Positions 54,379 through 63,529 of a stretch of 64,000 nucleotides of DNA are shown piece after piece; position 1 is the first letter of the stretch, and every line of letters begins with the position of its first letter. The DNA is from DATAOG01 sp963753685. Its GTDB lineage: Bacteria; Pseudomonadota; Alphaproteobacteria; Geminicoccales; Geminicoccaceae. The position numbers and the translations under genes are program-made. Location of the stretch: the NCBI GenBank assembly GCA_963753685.1, contig CAVWDE010000002.1, positions 372,001 through 436,000 of the forward strand, given 5' to 3'. Below the pieces are notes generated by a model that was given only the letters and a program-made list of their open reading frames with translations, made no database searches and had not been told where the DNA came from.

Positions 54379-54939
54379 CTAGGACTGGGATTCGGGCGGC
54401 GCGAGGGCGGGGATGTGCGGCAGGGCGAGCTTGCCCTCGCGGTGGAACGGGATGGTGCCGAACAGGAGGCTCGCGAGCTTGGCCTCGCCGGACAGGCGAT
54501 AGTCGAGCCGGCGCTCGACGCCGAGCGCCAGCAGCCGGTCGATCAGATCGTTGGTCGGCACGTTGACCATGACCGGCACGACCGTCTCGCCCTGCGCCGG
54601 CAGATCGAACGCCTCGGTGGTCCGGCCGTGGGCGAAGGCCTTATCGTTGACCTCGAGGTCGAAGGTCACCTGGTCGATCCCGAGCTCGAAATCGTTGGGG
54701 TTGCGCACCCGCAGGTCGATCCGCAGCTGCTGCTCGAACAGCCCGGGCTCGCCGAAGCCAAGGCCGGCGAGGCTGACATCGGGCGGCGCGGCGTTGCTGA
54801 ACACGCTGGCGCAGCCGGCGAGCAGCAGGAGGCCGATCAGCAGCCCGACCGACCGCCGTGCGGCGGGCGCGCCCCGCAGTCGTTCGAGCGCCTGGCGCAG
54901 GATCGTGATGACCCTGCGGTCGCGCGCGTGTGCCCCCAT
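54379..54939 (-). CDS. LEA14-type (LEA type 2) lipoprotein
   Basis: A 186-residue protein with a lipobox (GLLIGLLLLAGCAS, lipidated Cys near 43) after a rather long basic n-region. The body is the WHy/LEA14 fold: DLRVRNPNDFELGIDQVTFD, ETVVPVMVNVPTNDLIDRLL. Bacterial LEA14 lipoproteins are implicated in stress or desiccation tolerance by analogy only. No in-frame ATG closer to the lipobox exists, so the start may be misplaced. Confidence 0.82.
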   Translation of the reverse strand: MGAHARDRRVITILRQALERLRGAPAARRSVGLLIGLLLLAGCASVFSNAAPPDVSLAGLGFGEPGLFEQQLRIDLRVRNPNDFELGIDQVTFDLEVNDKAFAHGRTTEAFDLPAQGETVVPVMVNVPTNDLIDRLLALGVERRLDYRLSGEAKLASLLFGTIPFHREGKLALPHIPALAPPESQS

Positions 54940-55030
54940 CGCCCCTCTCCGCCTGGACCGGACCGGCGGAGCTTATGCGGAAGCGGTAAATTCTTCACCT
55001 TCGCCGACGGCCGCCAACCGCGATGCGCCG

Positions 55031-55070
55031 CCCCCTTGACGGCGCGCCGCCCCCCTTGACGGCGCGCCGC
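55031..55070. repeat. 20-bp exact tandem duplication
   Basis: CCCCCTTGACGGCGCGCCGC occurs at 55031-55050 and again at 55051-55070. Each copy contains the palindrome CGGCGCGCCG. The pair lies just past the 3' end of the NitT-type binding-protein gene (minus strand) and upstream of the LEA14 gene, so it may be part of a transcript end or of the LEA14 promoter. Confidence 0.8.
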
Positions 55071-55084
55071 GAGGTCGGCGCGAG

Positions 55085-56080
55085 CTAGGGTTCGAGGCAG
55101 CGGGCGTCGACCAGATCTGCGGCCTGCACCGGGGTCGTGAGCCGGCCCAGCCGGGTCCACAGCTCGACCGCGAAGCTCGCGGTCCCGAGCGCCGTGCCCG
55201 GGCCGCTGCCGCCGAACAGCTGCGCGCTTTCCTCCTTGCCCTGGAGGGCGAGCCCGGCCAGATCGGCCTGGACGTTCTCCGCGCTGCCATAGTCCAGCCC
55301 CTTGGCCATGATCGCCGCGGCCTCGTCGGGGTTGCTCTTCTGGTAGGCGACCGCCTTGTTCCACGCCCGCACCAGGCGCTGACAGGTGTCCGGATCCGAA
55401 GCCAGCGCTTCCGTGCGCATCAGCAGCACGTCGGTGATCAGGCCGGGCGTGTCTTTCGAGGTGATCAGGATTTCGACGTTCGGATCCGCCGCCGCCTTGG
55501 CCAGGTACGGGCTCCAGGTGACCGCCGCATCGACCTCGCCGGCCACGACCGCGGCCGCGGCCGCCTCGGCGGACAGATCGACGAGCGTGACATCGGCCTC
55601 CGACATCCCGTTCTTTTGCAGCAGATAGTTGAGCAGGAAGTGGGAGGGCGTGGTCAGCCACAGCCCGATGCGTTTGCCTTTCAGGTCGTTGATCGAGGCG
55701 ATGTTGCGATCGTGCCGCACCAGGACGCCATCGCCGCCCGCGGACACGTCGGTCGCGAGCATGACCGCGAACGGGGTCTCGGCTTTCCAGTAGAGAGCGG
55801 CTTCGTCGAGGGTGCTGAAGCGCCCGTCGATCTCTTCGTTGGTCAACAGATCGAATCCGGCCTGCGGCGTGGTCGGCTCGATATAGGCGATTTCGACCTC
55901 GAGGCCTTCGTCTGCAAAATAGCCCTTCTGCGCCGCGACGTAGAACGGCCCCCACCCCACCCAGGGAGAACCATACGCGAGCTTCAGGGATTGCGTGGCG
56001 GCCGCGGGCTGGACCAGGCCGCCGCCCAAGGCGATCGTTGCGAAAACCGCGAACCCGAGCGAGTGCATTGGCTTGTTCAT
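55085..56080 (-). CDS. NitT/TauT-type ABC substrate-binding protein (orphan)
   Basis: A 331-residue periplasmic protein: signal peptide (SLGFAVFATIALGGGLVQPA, cleaved near AAAT), then LKLAYGSPWVGWGPFYVAAQ and KGYFADEGLEVEI, the classic start of SsuA/TauA/ThiY-like proteins. GKRIGLWLTTPSHFLLNYLL and AAVTWSPYLAKAAADPNVEI follow. Ligands in this family include taurine, sulphonates, nitrate, thiamine precursors and amino-acid-like molecules. No permease or ATPase gene lies nearby. AGGAGGGG precedes the ATG. Confidence 0.9.
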   Translation of the reverse strand: MNKPMHSLGFAVFATIALGGGLVQPAAATQSLKLAYGSPWVGWGPFYVAAQKGYFADEGLEVEIAYIEPTTPQAGFDLLTNEEIDGRFSTLDEAALYWKAETPFAVMLATDVSAGGDGVLVRHDRNIASINDLKGKRIGLWLTTPSHFLLNYLLQKNGMSEADVTLVDLSAEAAAAAVVAGEVDAAVTWSPYLAKAAADPNVEILITSKDTPGLITDVLLMRTEALASDPDTCQRLVRAWNKAVAYQKSNPDEAAAIMAKGLDYGSAENVQADLAGLALQGKEESAQLFGGSGPGTALGTASFAVELWTRLGRLTTPVQAADLVDARCLEP

Positions 56081-56229
56081 GACTTAATCCCCTCCTGACG
56101 CCAGTGCGGCCGAAGGTTAATTCTGCTCGGCCGACTCCTGGACGGCCCATCAACAAAACCCGATGAAAATGCGCTGCTCCGGCAGCTGTTGCAAGTTCGA
56201 AAGGACCCGCCGCGTCAGCCCGCAGCGGC

Positions 56230-57054
56230 CTATTCCCAGCCGTGGGCCTCGAAGAAGCCGGCGCGGTCGAGGACGTCACGTGCATAGTCGCGGCCGACCG
56301 TGTAGAAGTCGAGGTCGAAGCCGTGCTGCACCGCCCGCATGACGTTGCCGGTGCCGCAGTTGTAGGCGGCGAGCGCGGCGCGCAGGAGCGCCTGGCCGTG
56401 CAGCACCGTGCGGCGGCGGAGCTGCGCCTTGGCTTCGTGCAGGAGACCGCAGGCATAGCGGAGGTTGGCATCGGGGCTCTGCCAGTCGCCGCTGCGGGCG
56501 AACTCGTGGCCATCGTAGTCGATCTGCATCAGGCCCCGCCGGAAGCCGCGGCCATCGGCGGGCAAGGGCAGCGAGCGGTGCGGCCGCGTGAACGGGCGCG
56601 GCACGAGATCGCTGGTGCCGCCCGGGCCGCGCGGCGTGAGCGCCAGGCCCCAGCGCGACTCGCGCGAGCCGAGGGCCGCGATGATCGCCGGCGGCAGGCC
56701 GAAATCGGCGGCCGCGGCGACGATCGAGGCGCCGTAGCGGGCGGCGCCGTGCAGCTCGTCCAACAGCGCCGGGTGATCGAGCGCGTAGGTGGTCGTGAAG
56801 TGATCCGGCGGCATCACCAGTTGCGGCTCGATCAGCGCCTGCCAGGTCGCCGGGCCGACCACGCCGTCGGCCGGCAGGCCCTGCGCCCGCTGGAACGAGC
56901 GCACCGCCTGCTCGGTGCCGAGGTCGAACAGGCCATCCATGGTCACCCGGCGGTCGTGGCGCCGCAGCACGGCCTGGAGCTCGCGCACCGTGCCGCGCAG
57001 GTTCGGCGAGGTATGCGCGAAGCCGTCGTACAGACGCAGCAGAGGTGCAGCCAT
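56230..57054 (-). CDS. Peptidoglycan-binding / lysozyme-like (SLT-fold) hydrolase
   Basis: A 274-residue protein with an N-terminal PG_binding_1 domain (RGTVRELQAVLRRHDRRVTM then DGLFDLGTEQAVRSFQRAQG and DGVVGPATWQAL) and a C-terminal lysozyme-like domain with IIAALGSRESRWGLALTP (catalytic Glu in SRES) and GLMQIDYDGHEFA, AAYNCGTGNVMRAV. It should cut glycan strands. There is no signal peptide, so export is unexplained; such cytosolic forms are often phage endolysins, but no other phage gene is near. ATG 57054 is preferred for its GGGAG; a TTG lies seven codons upstream. Confidence 0.86.
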   Translation of the reverse strand: MAAPLLRLYDGFAHTSPNLRGTVRELQAVLRRHDRRVTMDGLFDLGTEQAVRSFQRAQGLPADGVVGPATWQALIEPQLVMPPDHFTTTYALDHPALLDELHGAARYGASIVAAAADFGLPPAIIAALGSRESRWGLALTPRGPGGTSDLVPRPFTRPHRSLPLPADGRGFRRGLMQIDYDGHEFARSGDWQSPDANLRYACGLLHEAKAQLRRRTVLHGQALLRAALAAYNCGTGNVMRAVQHGFDLDFYTVGRDYARDVLDRAGFFEAHGWE

Positions 57055-57322
57055 GGTGACTCCCGGGAAGCTCAACAGGTTTATTTTCCTATACTAGATC
57101 GCCCGCCCCGTCAATCGAAACCGTCGATTGAAGACGCCCGCGGGTAGCTTTGCGACCCACGCTTGCCCTTTGGTCCCGCGCTGATCAAGATGACGGTCCG
57201 GGGTCGCGCCCGCCGCGCGACCGTGCGCGCCGCATCCGCCAACCCCTCGGAGCTTGCCGACGTGTCGCCCGCCCCGCCCGTGCCACAGCCCGGCGCGCCG
57301 CCGCCGGCCGCAGCGGCGGCTG

Positions 57323-58699
57323 ATGCAGCCGGCCCGGCTGCTCGCGCGCACGGTGTGGCTGGCGCTGCCGGCGACGTTGACGTTGCTCGGTCTGGTGCTG
57401 CTCGGCGCGCTCGCCTGGCTGCCGGCGGTGCTCGCCTGGCTGCTCAGCGTCGTGCTCAGCGGCGCGCTGGCCTGGCTGCGCGAGCGCCGGCTGCGGGCGA
57501 CCGGGCGCTACCTCGAGGCGCTGGCCGAAGGCCGCGACACGCCGCCGCTGCCCGAGTTCGGCCAGCTCGGCGGCGACCAGCTGGCGACCGCCCTGCATCG
57601 CCTCGACCGCGCTCTGGCCGAGCAGCGCGCGCGCCGCGCCGAGACCGACCGCCTGCTCGCGACTCTGCTGGACGCGCTGCCCGACCCCCTGCTGCTGGTC
57701 GGCCGCGAGCGCCAGGTGGTCGGCGCCAACAAGGCCGCGGCGGCGCTGTTCGGGCAGCCGCCGGTCGGCAGGCCGATCGAGGCGAGCCTGCGCGATCCGG
57801 GCCTGTTGGCGGCGGTCGACGAGGCGCTGGGCGGCCATGGCGAGGTCCAGCTCACCCTGCAGCTGCCGGGGCCGCCGTCGCGCGCCTTCGGCGTCCTGAT
57901 CGTGCCGGTGCGCCTGCGCCGCCAGGCGGCCGCCCTGGTCGGCCTGCGCGAACTCACCGAGCAGCTGATGATCGAGCGCATGCGCCAGGACTTCGTCGCC
58001 AACGCCAGCCACGAGCTGAGAACGCCTCTGACTGCCCTGCGCGGCTTCATCGACACCCTCGCCGGGCCGGCGCGCGACGATCCGGAGGCGCGCGAGCGCT
58101 TTCTCCCGACCATGGCCGCCGAGGCCGCCCGGATGTCGCGCCTGGTCGACGACCTTCTGTCCCTGTCGCGGATCGAGCAGAGCGAGCATCAGGCGCCGAG
58201 CGATCAGGTCGACCCGGTCGACTGCCTGAAGAGCGTGGTCGGCGCGCTCCGGCCCTATGCCGAAGAGCGCAAGGCGCGCCTCGACCTCAGGCTGGCGGAC
58301 CGGTTGCCCGCGGTCACCGCCGATCGCGATCAGCTGGTCCAGCTGCTGACCAACCTGATCGACAACGCGGTCAAATACGGCGGGCCCGCGGGCGCGGTCA
58401 CGATCACCGGCGAGCACGTGGTCGCGGCCCCGCCCGGCGCCGGCCCCTTGACCGGGCGGGCGGCCCTCCGGATCGTCGTCAGCGATCGCGGCCCCGGCAT
58501 CGCGCGCGAGCATCTGCCGCGGGTGACCGAGCGCTTCTTCCGGGTCGATCCGGCGCGCTCGCGCCAGCTCGGGGGCACCGGCCTTGGCCTCGCGATCGTC
58601 AAGCACATTCTCCGGCGCCACCGCGGCCACCTCGCGATCGAGAGCGAACTCGGCCGCGGCACCACGGTCACGGTCTACCTGCCGACCGGTGCGACATAA
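57323..58699 (+). CDS. phoR: Phosphate-regulon sensor histidine kinase PhoR
   Basis: A 458-residue membrane kinase. Two close N-terminal hydrophobic helices (about 10-50) with a very short or no periplasmic loop are followed by a HAMP-like or linker region, a PAS domain (LLDALPDPLLLVGRERQVVG, about 115-210), the His box FVANASHELRTPLTALRG (H230) and the ATPase boxes LLTNLIDNAVKYGG, VSDRGPGI, RFFRVD and GGTGLGLAIVKHI. It reads phosphate status through PstSCAB-PhoU and phosphorylates PhoB. It lies immediately upstream of pstS. The start is uncertain; an in-frame start at 57254 is arginine/proline-rich. Confidence 0.93.
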   Translation: MQPARLLARTVWLALPATLTLLGLVLLGALAWLPAVLAWLLSVVLSGALAWLRERRLRATGRYLEALAEGRDTPPLPEFGQLGGDQLATALHRLDRALAEQRARRAETDRLLATLLDALPDPLLLVGRERQVVGANKAAAALFGQPPVGRPIEASLRDPGLLAAVDEALGGHGEVQLTLQLPGPPSRAFGVLIVPVRLRRQAAALVGLRELTEQLMIERMRQDFVANASHELRTPLTALRGFIDTLAGPARDDPEARERFLPTMAAEAARMSRLVDDLLSLSRIEQSEHQAPSDQVDPVDCLKSVVGALRPYAEERKARLDLRLADRLPAVTADRDQLVQLLTNLIDNAVKYGGPAGAVTITGEHVVAAPPGAGPLTGRAALRIVVSDRGPGIAREHLPRVTERFFRVDPARSRQLGGTGLGLAIVKHILRRHRGHLAIESELGRGTTVTVYLPTGAT

Positions 58700-58796
58700 C
58701 GTCGGGCTCGAAGCGGTTGCGACCGGGGCCGGGGAGGGCCGGGTGCCACGCCCCGCGGCGGCAACGCTGCCGACGAGGCCGAAGCCCGGCCAGCTG

Positions 58797-58825
58797 TTGT
58801 CATGAAACTGTCACCGAAACGTCAT
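58797..58825 (+). promoter_or_regulatory. PHO box upstream of pstS, with a third half-site
   Basis: TTGTCATGAAACTGTCAC (58797-58814) fits the 7-4-7 PhoB-binding PHO box; half-sites are TTGTCAT and CTGTCAC. A third, weaker half-site ACGTCAT (58819-58825) continues the same 11-bp spacing. It lies about 65-90 bases before the pstS start, so the pst-phoU-phoB run should be induced by phosphate starvation. Confidence 0.85.
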
Positions 58826-58887
58826 CAAACGCCCACCTGGCGGGCCGACGTTCAGCCGCATCGCACATGCACATGGGAGACGCGGCC

Positions 58888-59991
58888 ATGAAGCGCACGA
58901 CGCCCTCAGCCGTCCGGAGCGACCGTCCGGGCGCCTGGACCCTCGGAACCATCACCCGCGCCGCCCTGGTCGGGGGCGCCGCCGTCCTGATGACCTCGGC
59001 CGCCATGGCCGCCGAAATCTCAGGCGCCGGCGCCACTTTCCCCTATCCGATCTATGCCAAGTGGGCCGAAGCCTATGCGAAGGAAACCGGCAACCAGCTG
59101 AACTACCAGTCGATCGGCTCGGGCGGCGGCATCCGGCAGATCAAGTCCAAGACCGTCACCTTCGGCGCCTCCGACAAGCCTTTGGAGCCGGCCGAGCTGA
59201 AGGAGGCCGGCCTCGTCCAGTTCCCGATGATCATGGGCGGCGTGGTCCCGGTGGTGAATGTCGAGGGCATCAAGACCGGCCAGATCAAGCTCGACGGCAA
59301 GACGCTCGCCGACATCTTCCGGGGCGAGATCGCGAGCTGGAACGACGATGCGATCGCCAAGCTGAACCCCGGCGTTCAGCTGCCGGACACCGCGATCGCG
59401 GTCGTCCATCGCTCGGACGGCTCCGGCACCACCTTCCTGTTCACCAACTATCTGTCCAAGGCGAACGCGGACTGGAAGAGCAACGTCGGCGCCGACGCGT
59501 CGGTGCAGTGGCCGGTCGGGATCGGCGCCAAGGGCAACGAAGGCGTCGCCAACAACGTCCAGCGCACCCAGGGCGCGATCGGCTACGTCGAATACGCCTA
59601 CGCCCTGCAGAACAACCTGCCCTACGTGCTGATGGTCAACAAGGCGGGCAAGGCGGTGGCGCCGACCAGCGACGCCTTCCAGGCGGCGGCCTCGCATGCC
59701 GACTGGGCCCATGCCGAGCGCTTCTACGTCATCCTGACCGACCAGCCCGGTGACGACAGCTGGCCGATCACTGGTGCCAGCTTCATCCTGATGTACGAGC
59801 AGCCGAAGGATCCGCAGGCCTCGCTCGAGGCGCTCAAGTTCTTCTCCTGGAGCTACGCCAACGGCGACAAGATGGCCGAGGAGCTGCACTACGTGCCGAT
59901 GCCCGACCCGGTGGTCAAGCTGGTCGAGGACATGTGGAAGAAGAGCATCAAGGCCGACGGCAAGCCCCTCTGGACGGCGTCCGCCCAGTGA
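58888..59991 (+). CDS. pstS: Phosphate ABC transporter substrate-binding protein PstS
   Basis: A 367-residue periplasmic phosphate-binding protein. Signal peptide ends near MTSAAMAAEIS; the mature start ISGAGATFPYPIYAKWAEAY is diagnostic. Phosphate contacts are in GSGGGIRQIKSKTVTFGASD (Ser/Gly cluster and Asp) and VHRSDGSGTTFLFTNYLS (Arg-Ser-Asp-Gly-Ser-Gly-Thr). ATG 58888 follows GGGAGA; earlier in-frame ATGs at 58867 and 58873 are less well placed. It is the first gene after the PHO box. Confidence 0.96.
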   Translation: MKRTTPSAVRSDRPGAWTLGTITRAALVGGAAVLMTSAAMAAEISGAGATFPYPIYAKWAEAYAKETGNQLNYQSIGSGGGIRQIKSKTVTFGASDKPLEPAELKEAGLVQFPMIMGGVVPVVNVEGIKTGQIKLDGKTLADIFRGEIASWNDDAIAKLNPGVQLPDTAIAVVHRSDGSGTTFLFTNYLSKANADWKSNVGADASVQWPVGIGAKGNEGVANNVQRTQGAIGYVEYAYALQNNLPYVLMVNKAGKAVAPTSDAFQAAASHADWAHAERFYVILTDQPGDDSWPITGASFILMYEQPKDPQASLEALKFFSWSYANGDKMAEELHYVPMPDPVVKLVEDMWKKSIKADGKPLWTASAQ

Positions 59992-60074
59992 TCCGTCGGT
60001 GAGCCGGCTGGAGGGGATCGCGCGCTGCCGCCGGTCCCCTCCCGATCCTTCCCCCTAGCGTTGCGGTCCGCGAG

Positions 60075-61052
60075 ATGGCGATTGCGATCAGCAGCATGCC
60101 CCAGGCCCAGTTCGCGCGGCAGGTCCGCCGGCAGCGCCGCCTGGACGACATCTTCCGCTACCTGACGCTCGGCTTTGCGCTCGCGGTCCTGCTGGTGCTG
60201 GGCGGCGTCATCGCGGCCCTGATCAAGGGCGCCTGGCCGGCGCTCTCGACCTTCGGCTTCGGTTTCCTCACCACCGAGGTCTGGAACCCGGTCACCGAGC
60301 AGTTCGGCGCGCTGGCGCCGATCTACGGCACCCTGATCACCTCGCTGGTCGCCATGATCATCGGCATCCCGATCAGCTTCGGGATCGCGGTCTTTCTGAC
60401 CGAGCTCGCGCCGCTCTGGCTGCGGCGTCCGGTCGGGATCGCGGTCGAGCTGCTCGCGGGCATCCCGAGCATCATCTACGGCATCTGGGGCTTCTTCGTG
60501 CTCGCCCCGATCCTGCAGACCTCGGTGCAGCCGTTCCTGATCGCCACGTTCGGCCACATCCCTCTGATCGGCGTCCTGTTCAAGGGGCCGCCCTACGGCA
60601 TCGGCATGCTGACCGCCGGCCTGATCCTCGCGATCATGGTGCTGCCGTTCATCACCGCGATCATGCGCGAGGTGTTCGAGCAGGTGCCGCCGATGTTGAA
60701 GGAGTCGGCCTACGGTCTCGGCGCGACCACCAGCGAGGTGGTCTGGCAGGTGGTCCTGCCCTCGACCCGGGTCGGCGTGGTCGGCGGCATCATCCTGGGC
60801 CTCGGCCGGGCGCTCGGCGAGACCATGGCGGTCACCTTCGTGATCGGCAACGCGCATCGGGTCTCGGCCTCGCTGCTGGCGCCCGGGACCACGATCTCGG
60901 CCTCGATCGCCAACGAGTTCACAGAGGCGGTCGGCGACCTCTATCTGTCGTCGCTGATCGCGCTCGGCCTGATCCTGTTCGTGATCACCTTCTTTGTGCT
61001 GGCGATCGCCAAGATCCTGCTGATCCGCATGAAGCTCCGCCTCGGCAGCTGA
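60075..61052 (+). CDS. pstC: Phosphate ABC transporter permease PstC
   Basis: A 325-residue inner-membrane permease with six or more hydrophobic helices. Marks include FLTTEVWNPVTEQFGALAPI near the N-terminus, ELLAGIPSIIYGIWGFFVLA, and the ABC-contact (EAA) loop ESAYGLGATTSEVVWQVVLP followed by LGRALGETMAVTFVIGN. With PstA it forms the channel. The N-terminal 25 residues are cytosolic and basic. It is followed by pstA after 37 bases. Confidence 0.95.
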   Translation: MAIAISSMPQAQFARQVRRQRRLDDIFRYLTLGFALAVLLVLGGVIAALIKGAWPALSTFGFGFLTTEVWNPVTEQFGALAPIYGTLITSLVAMIIGIPISFGIAVFLTELAPLWLRRPVGIAVELLAGIPSIIYGIWGFFVLAPILQTSVQPFLIATFGHIPLIGVLFKGPPYGIGMLTAGLILAIMVLPFITAIMREVFEQVPPMLKESAYGLGATTSEVVWQVVLPSTRVGVVGGIILGLGRALGETMAVTFVIGNAHRVSASLLAPGTTISASIANEFTEAVGDLYLSSLIALGLILFVITFFVLAIAKILLIRMKLRLGS

Positions 61053-61089
61053 GCCCCCCGGAAGCCGAACCCCCCGGAAGCTGAAACCC

Positions 61090-61934
61090 ATGACCCTCTA
61101 CGATCGCCGCCGCCTGACCAACTACACGGCGCTGACGCTCGCCGTCGCGGCGGCCGCGATCGGCCTGTTCTGGCTGATCGCGATCCTCTGGACGCTGGTC
61201 TACAACGGCATCGACGGCCTCAGCCTCGCCGTGTTCACGCAGTCGACGCCGCCGCCCGGCAGCGCCGGCGGCCTCGCCAACGCGATCTTTGGCAGCGTGG
61301 TCATGACCCTGGTCGCGACCCTGATCGGCACCCCGGTTGGCATTCTCGCCGGCACCTATCTCGCCGAATATGGCAAGAGCCAGCTGCTGGCCGAGGTCAT
61401 CCGCTTCATCAACGACATCCTCTTGAGCGCGCCCTCGATCGTGGTCGGGCTGTTCATCTACGAGATCATCGTGGTCCCGGTCGGCCACTTCTCCGCCTGG
61501 GCCGGCGCCATGGCGCTCGCGATCATCGTCCTGCCGGTGGTCGTGCGCACGACCGAGGACATGCTGAACCTCGTGCCGTCCTCGATGCACGAAGCAGCCG
61601 CGGCGCTCGGCGCCGCGCAGTGGAAGGTGATCACCGGGGTCGCCTACCGGGCCGCCCGCAACGGCATGATCACCGGTGCCTTGCTGGCGGTCGCGCGCAT
61701 CACCGGCGAGACCGCGCCCTTGCTGTTCACCGCGCTCAACAACCAGTTCTGGACCAACAACATGAACGGCCCGATGGCCAACCTGCCGGTGGTCATCTTC
61801 CAGTTCGCCCTCAGTCCGTACGAAGACTGGCAGAAACTGGCCTGGGCGGGTGCTTTGCTGATCACGGTGTTCATCCTGGCCCTCAGCATCTGCGCCCGCG
61901 TCCTGGCCGCCCTGAGCACCAAGGGAGCATCGCG

Positions 61935-61938
<4 letters not shown>
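61090..61938 (+). CDS. pstA: Phosphate ABC transporter permease PstA
   Basis: A 282-residue permease with six hydrophobic helices. Family marks are GTYLAEYGKSQLLAEVIRFI, NDILLSAPSIVVGLFIYEI, the EAA loop EAAAALGAAQWKVITGVAYR and ARITGETAPLLFTALNNQFW. It pairs with PstC. Its stop overlaps the ATG of pstB (ATGA), indicating coupled translation. Confidence 0.95.
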
Positions 61939-62774
<836 letters not shown>

Positions 62775-62796
62775 CCCCCATCCCGGACCCTCGTTC

Positions 62797-63516
62797 ATGC
62801 CCAACGACCACACCGTCAAGTCGTACGATCAGCAGCTCAACCTGTTGACCCGGCACATCATGGAGATGGGCGGCCTGGTCGAGCAGCAGCTCGCGGCGGC
62901 GATCGATGCGCTCGCCAACCGCAACATCGAGCTCGCGGCCCGGGTCATCGAGCACGACGACCGGGTCGACGACCTCGAGGAGGAGATCGACACCCTCGCG
63001 ATCCGCCTGCTCGCCACCCGCCAGCCGATGGCGATCGACCTGCGGCTGATCGCGATGGCGATGAAGATCTCCAACGACCTGGAGCGCATCGGCGACTACG
63101 CCGCCAACATCGCCAAGCGGGTCGAGCCGCTCGCCAAGGTGCCGCCGGTGCAGTCGCAGTACGCGATCCCGCGCATGGCCCAGATCACCCAGGCGATGAT
63201 CAAGGAGGTGCTCGACGCCTATGTCGAGCGCGACGCGCCGCGCGCGGTCGCCGCCTGGCACCGCGACGACGAGGTCGATGCGATGTACAACAGCCTGTTC
63301 CGCGAGCTCTCGACCTACATGCTCGAGGACCCGCGCAACATCACCGCCTCGATCGACCTCCTGTTCATCGCCAAGAACCTGGAGCGGGTCGGCGACCACA
63401 TCACCAACATCGCCGAGAAGATCCACTACATGGTGCACGGCCAAAGGATCAACCGCATGCCCCAGCCGGCCGCATCGATGCCGCCCGCGGCCAGGCAGCC
63501 GGCGGCGACCTCGTGA
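62797..63516 (+). CDS. phoU: Phosphate transport system regulator PhoU
   Basis: A 239-residue all-helical protein with two PhoU repeats: QLAAAIDALANRNIELAARV then IEHDDRVDDLEEEIDTLAIR, and KISNDLERIGDYAANIAKR mirrored by IAKNLERVGDHITNIAEK. The E/DxxxD-type metal-binding motifs are present. It links PstSCAB to PhoR and keeps the regulon off when phosphate is plentiful. It lies between pstB (22 bases) and phoB (13 bases). Confidence 0.96.
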   Translation: MPNDHTVKSYDQQLNLLTRHIMEMGGLVEQQLAAAIDALANRNIELAARVIEHDDRVDDLEEEIDTLAIRLLATRQPMAIDLRLIAMAMKISNDLERIGDYAANIAKRVEPLAKVPPVQSQYAIPRMAQITQAMIKEVLDAYVERDAPRAVAAWHRDDEVDAMYNSLFRELSTYMLEDPRNITASIDLLFIAKNLERVGDHITNIAEKIHYMVHGQRINRMPQPAASMPPAARQPAATS

Positions 63517-63529
63517 GGCCGGGCGCGCC

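Noticed and set aside
57163..59991. A 942-residue open frame covering phoR and pstS
   Set aside because: Its first 570 residues are out-of-frame phoR; only the C-terminal part is PstS, which has its own start, signal peptide and PHO box.
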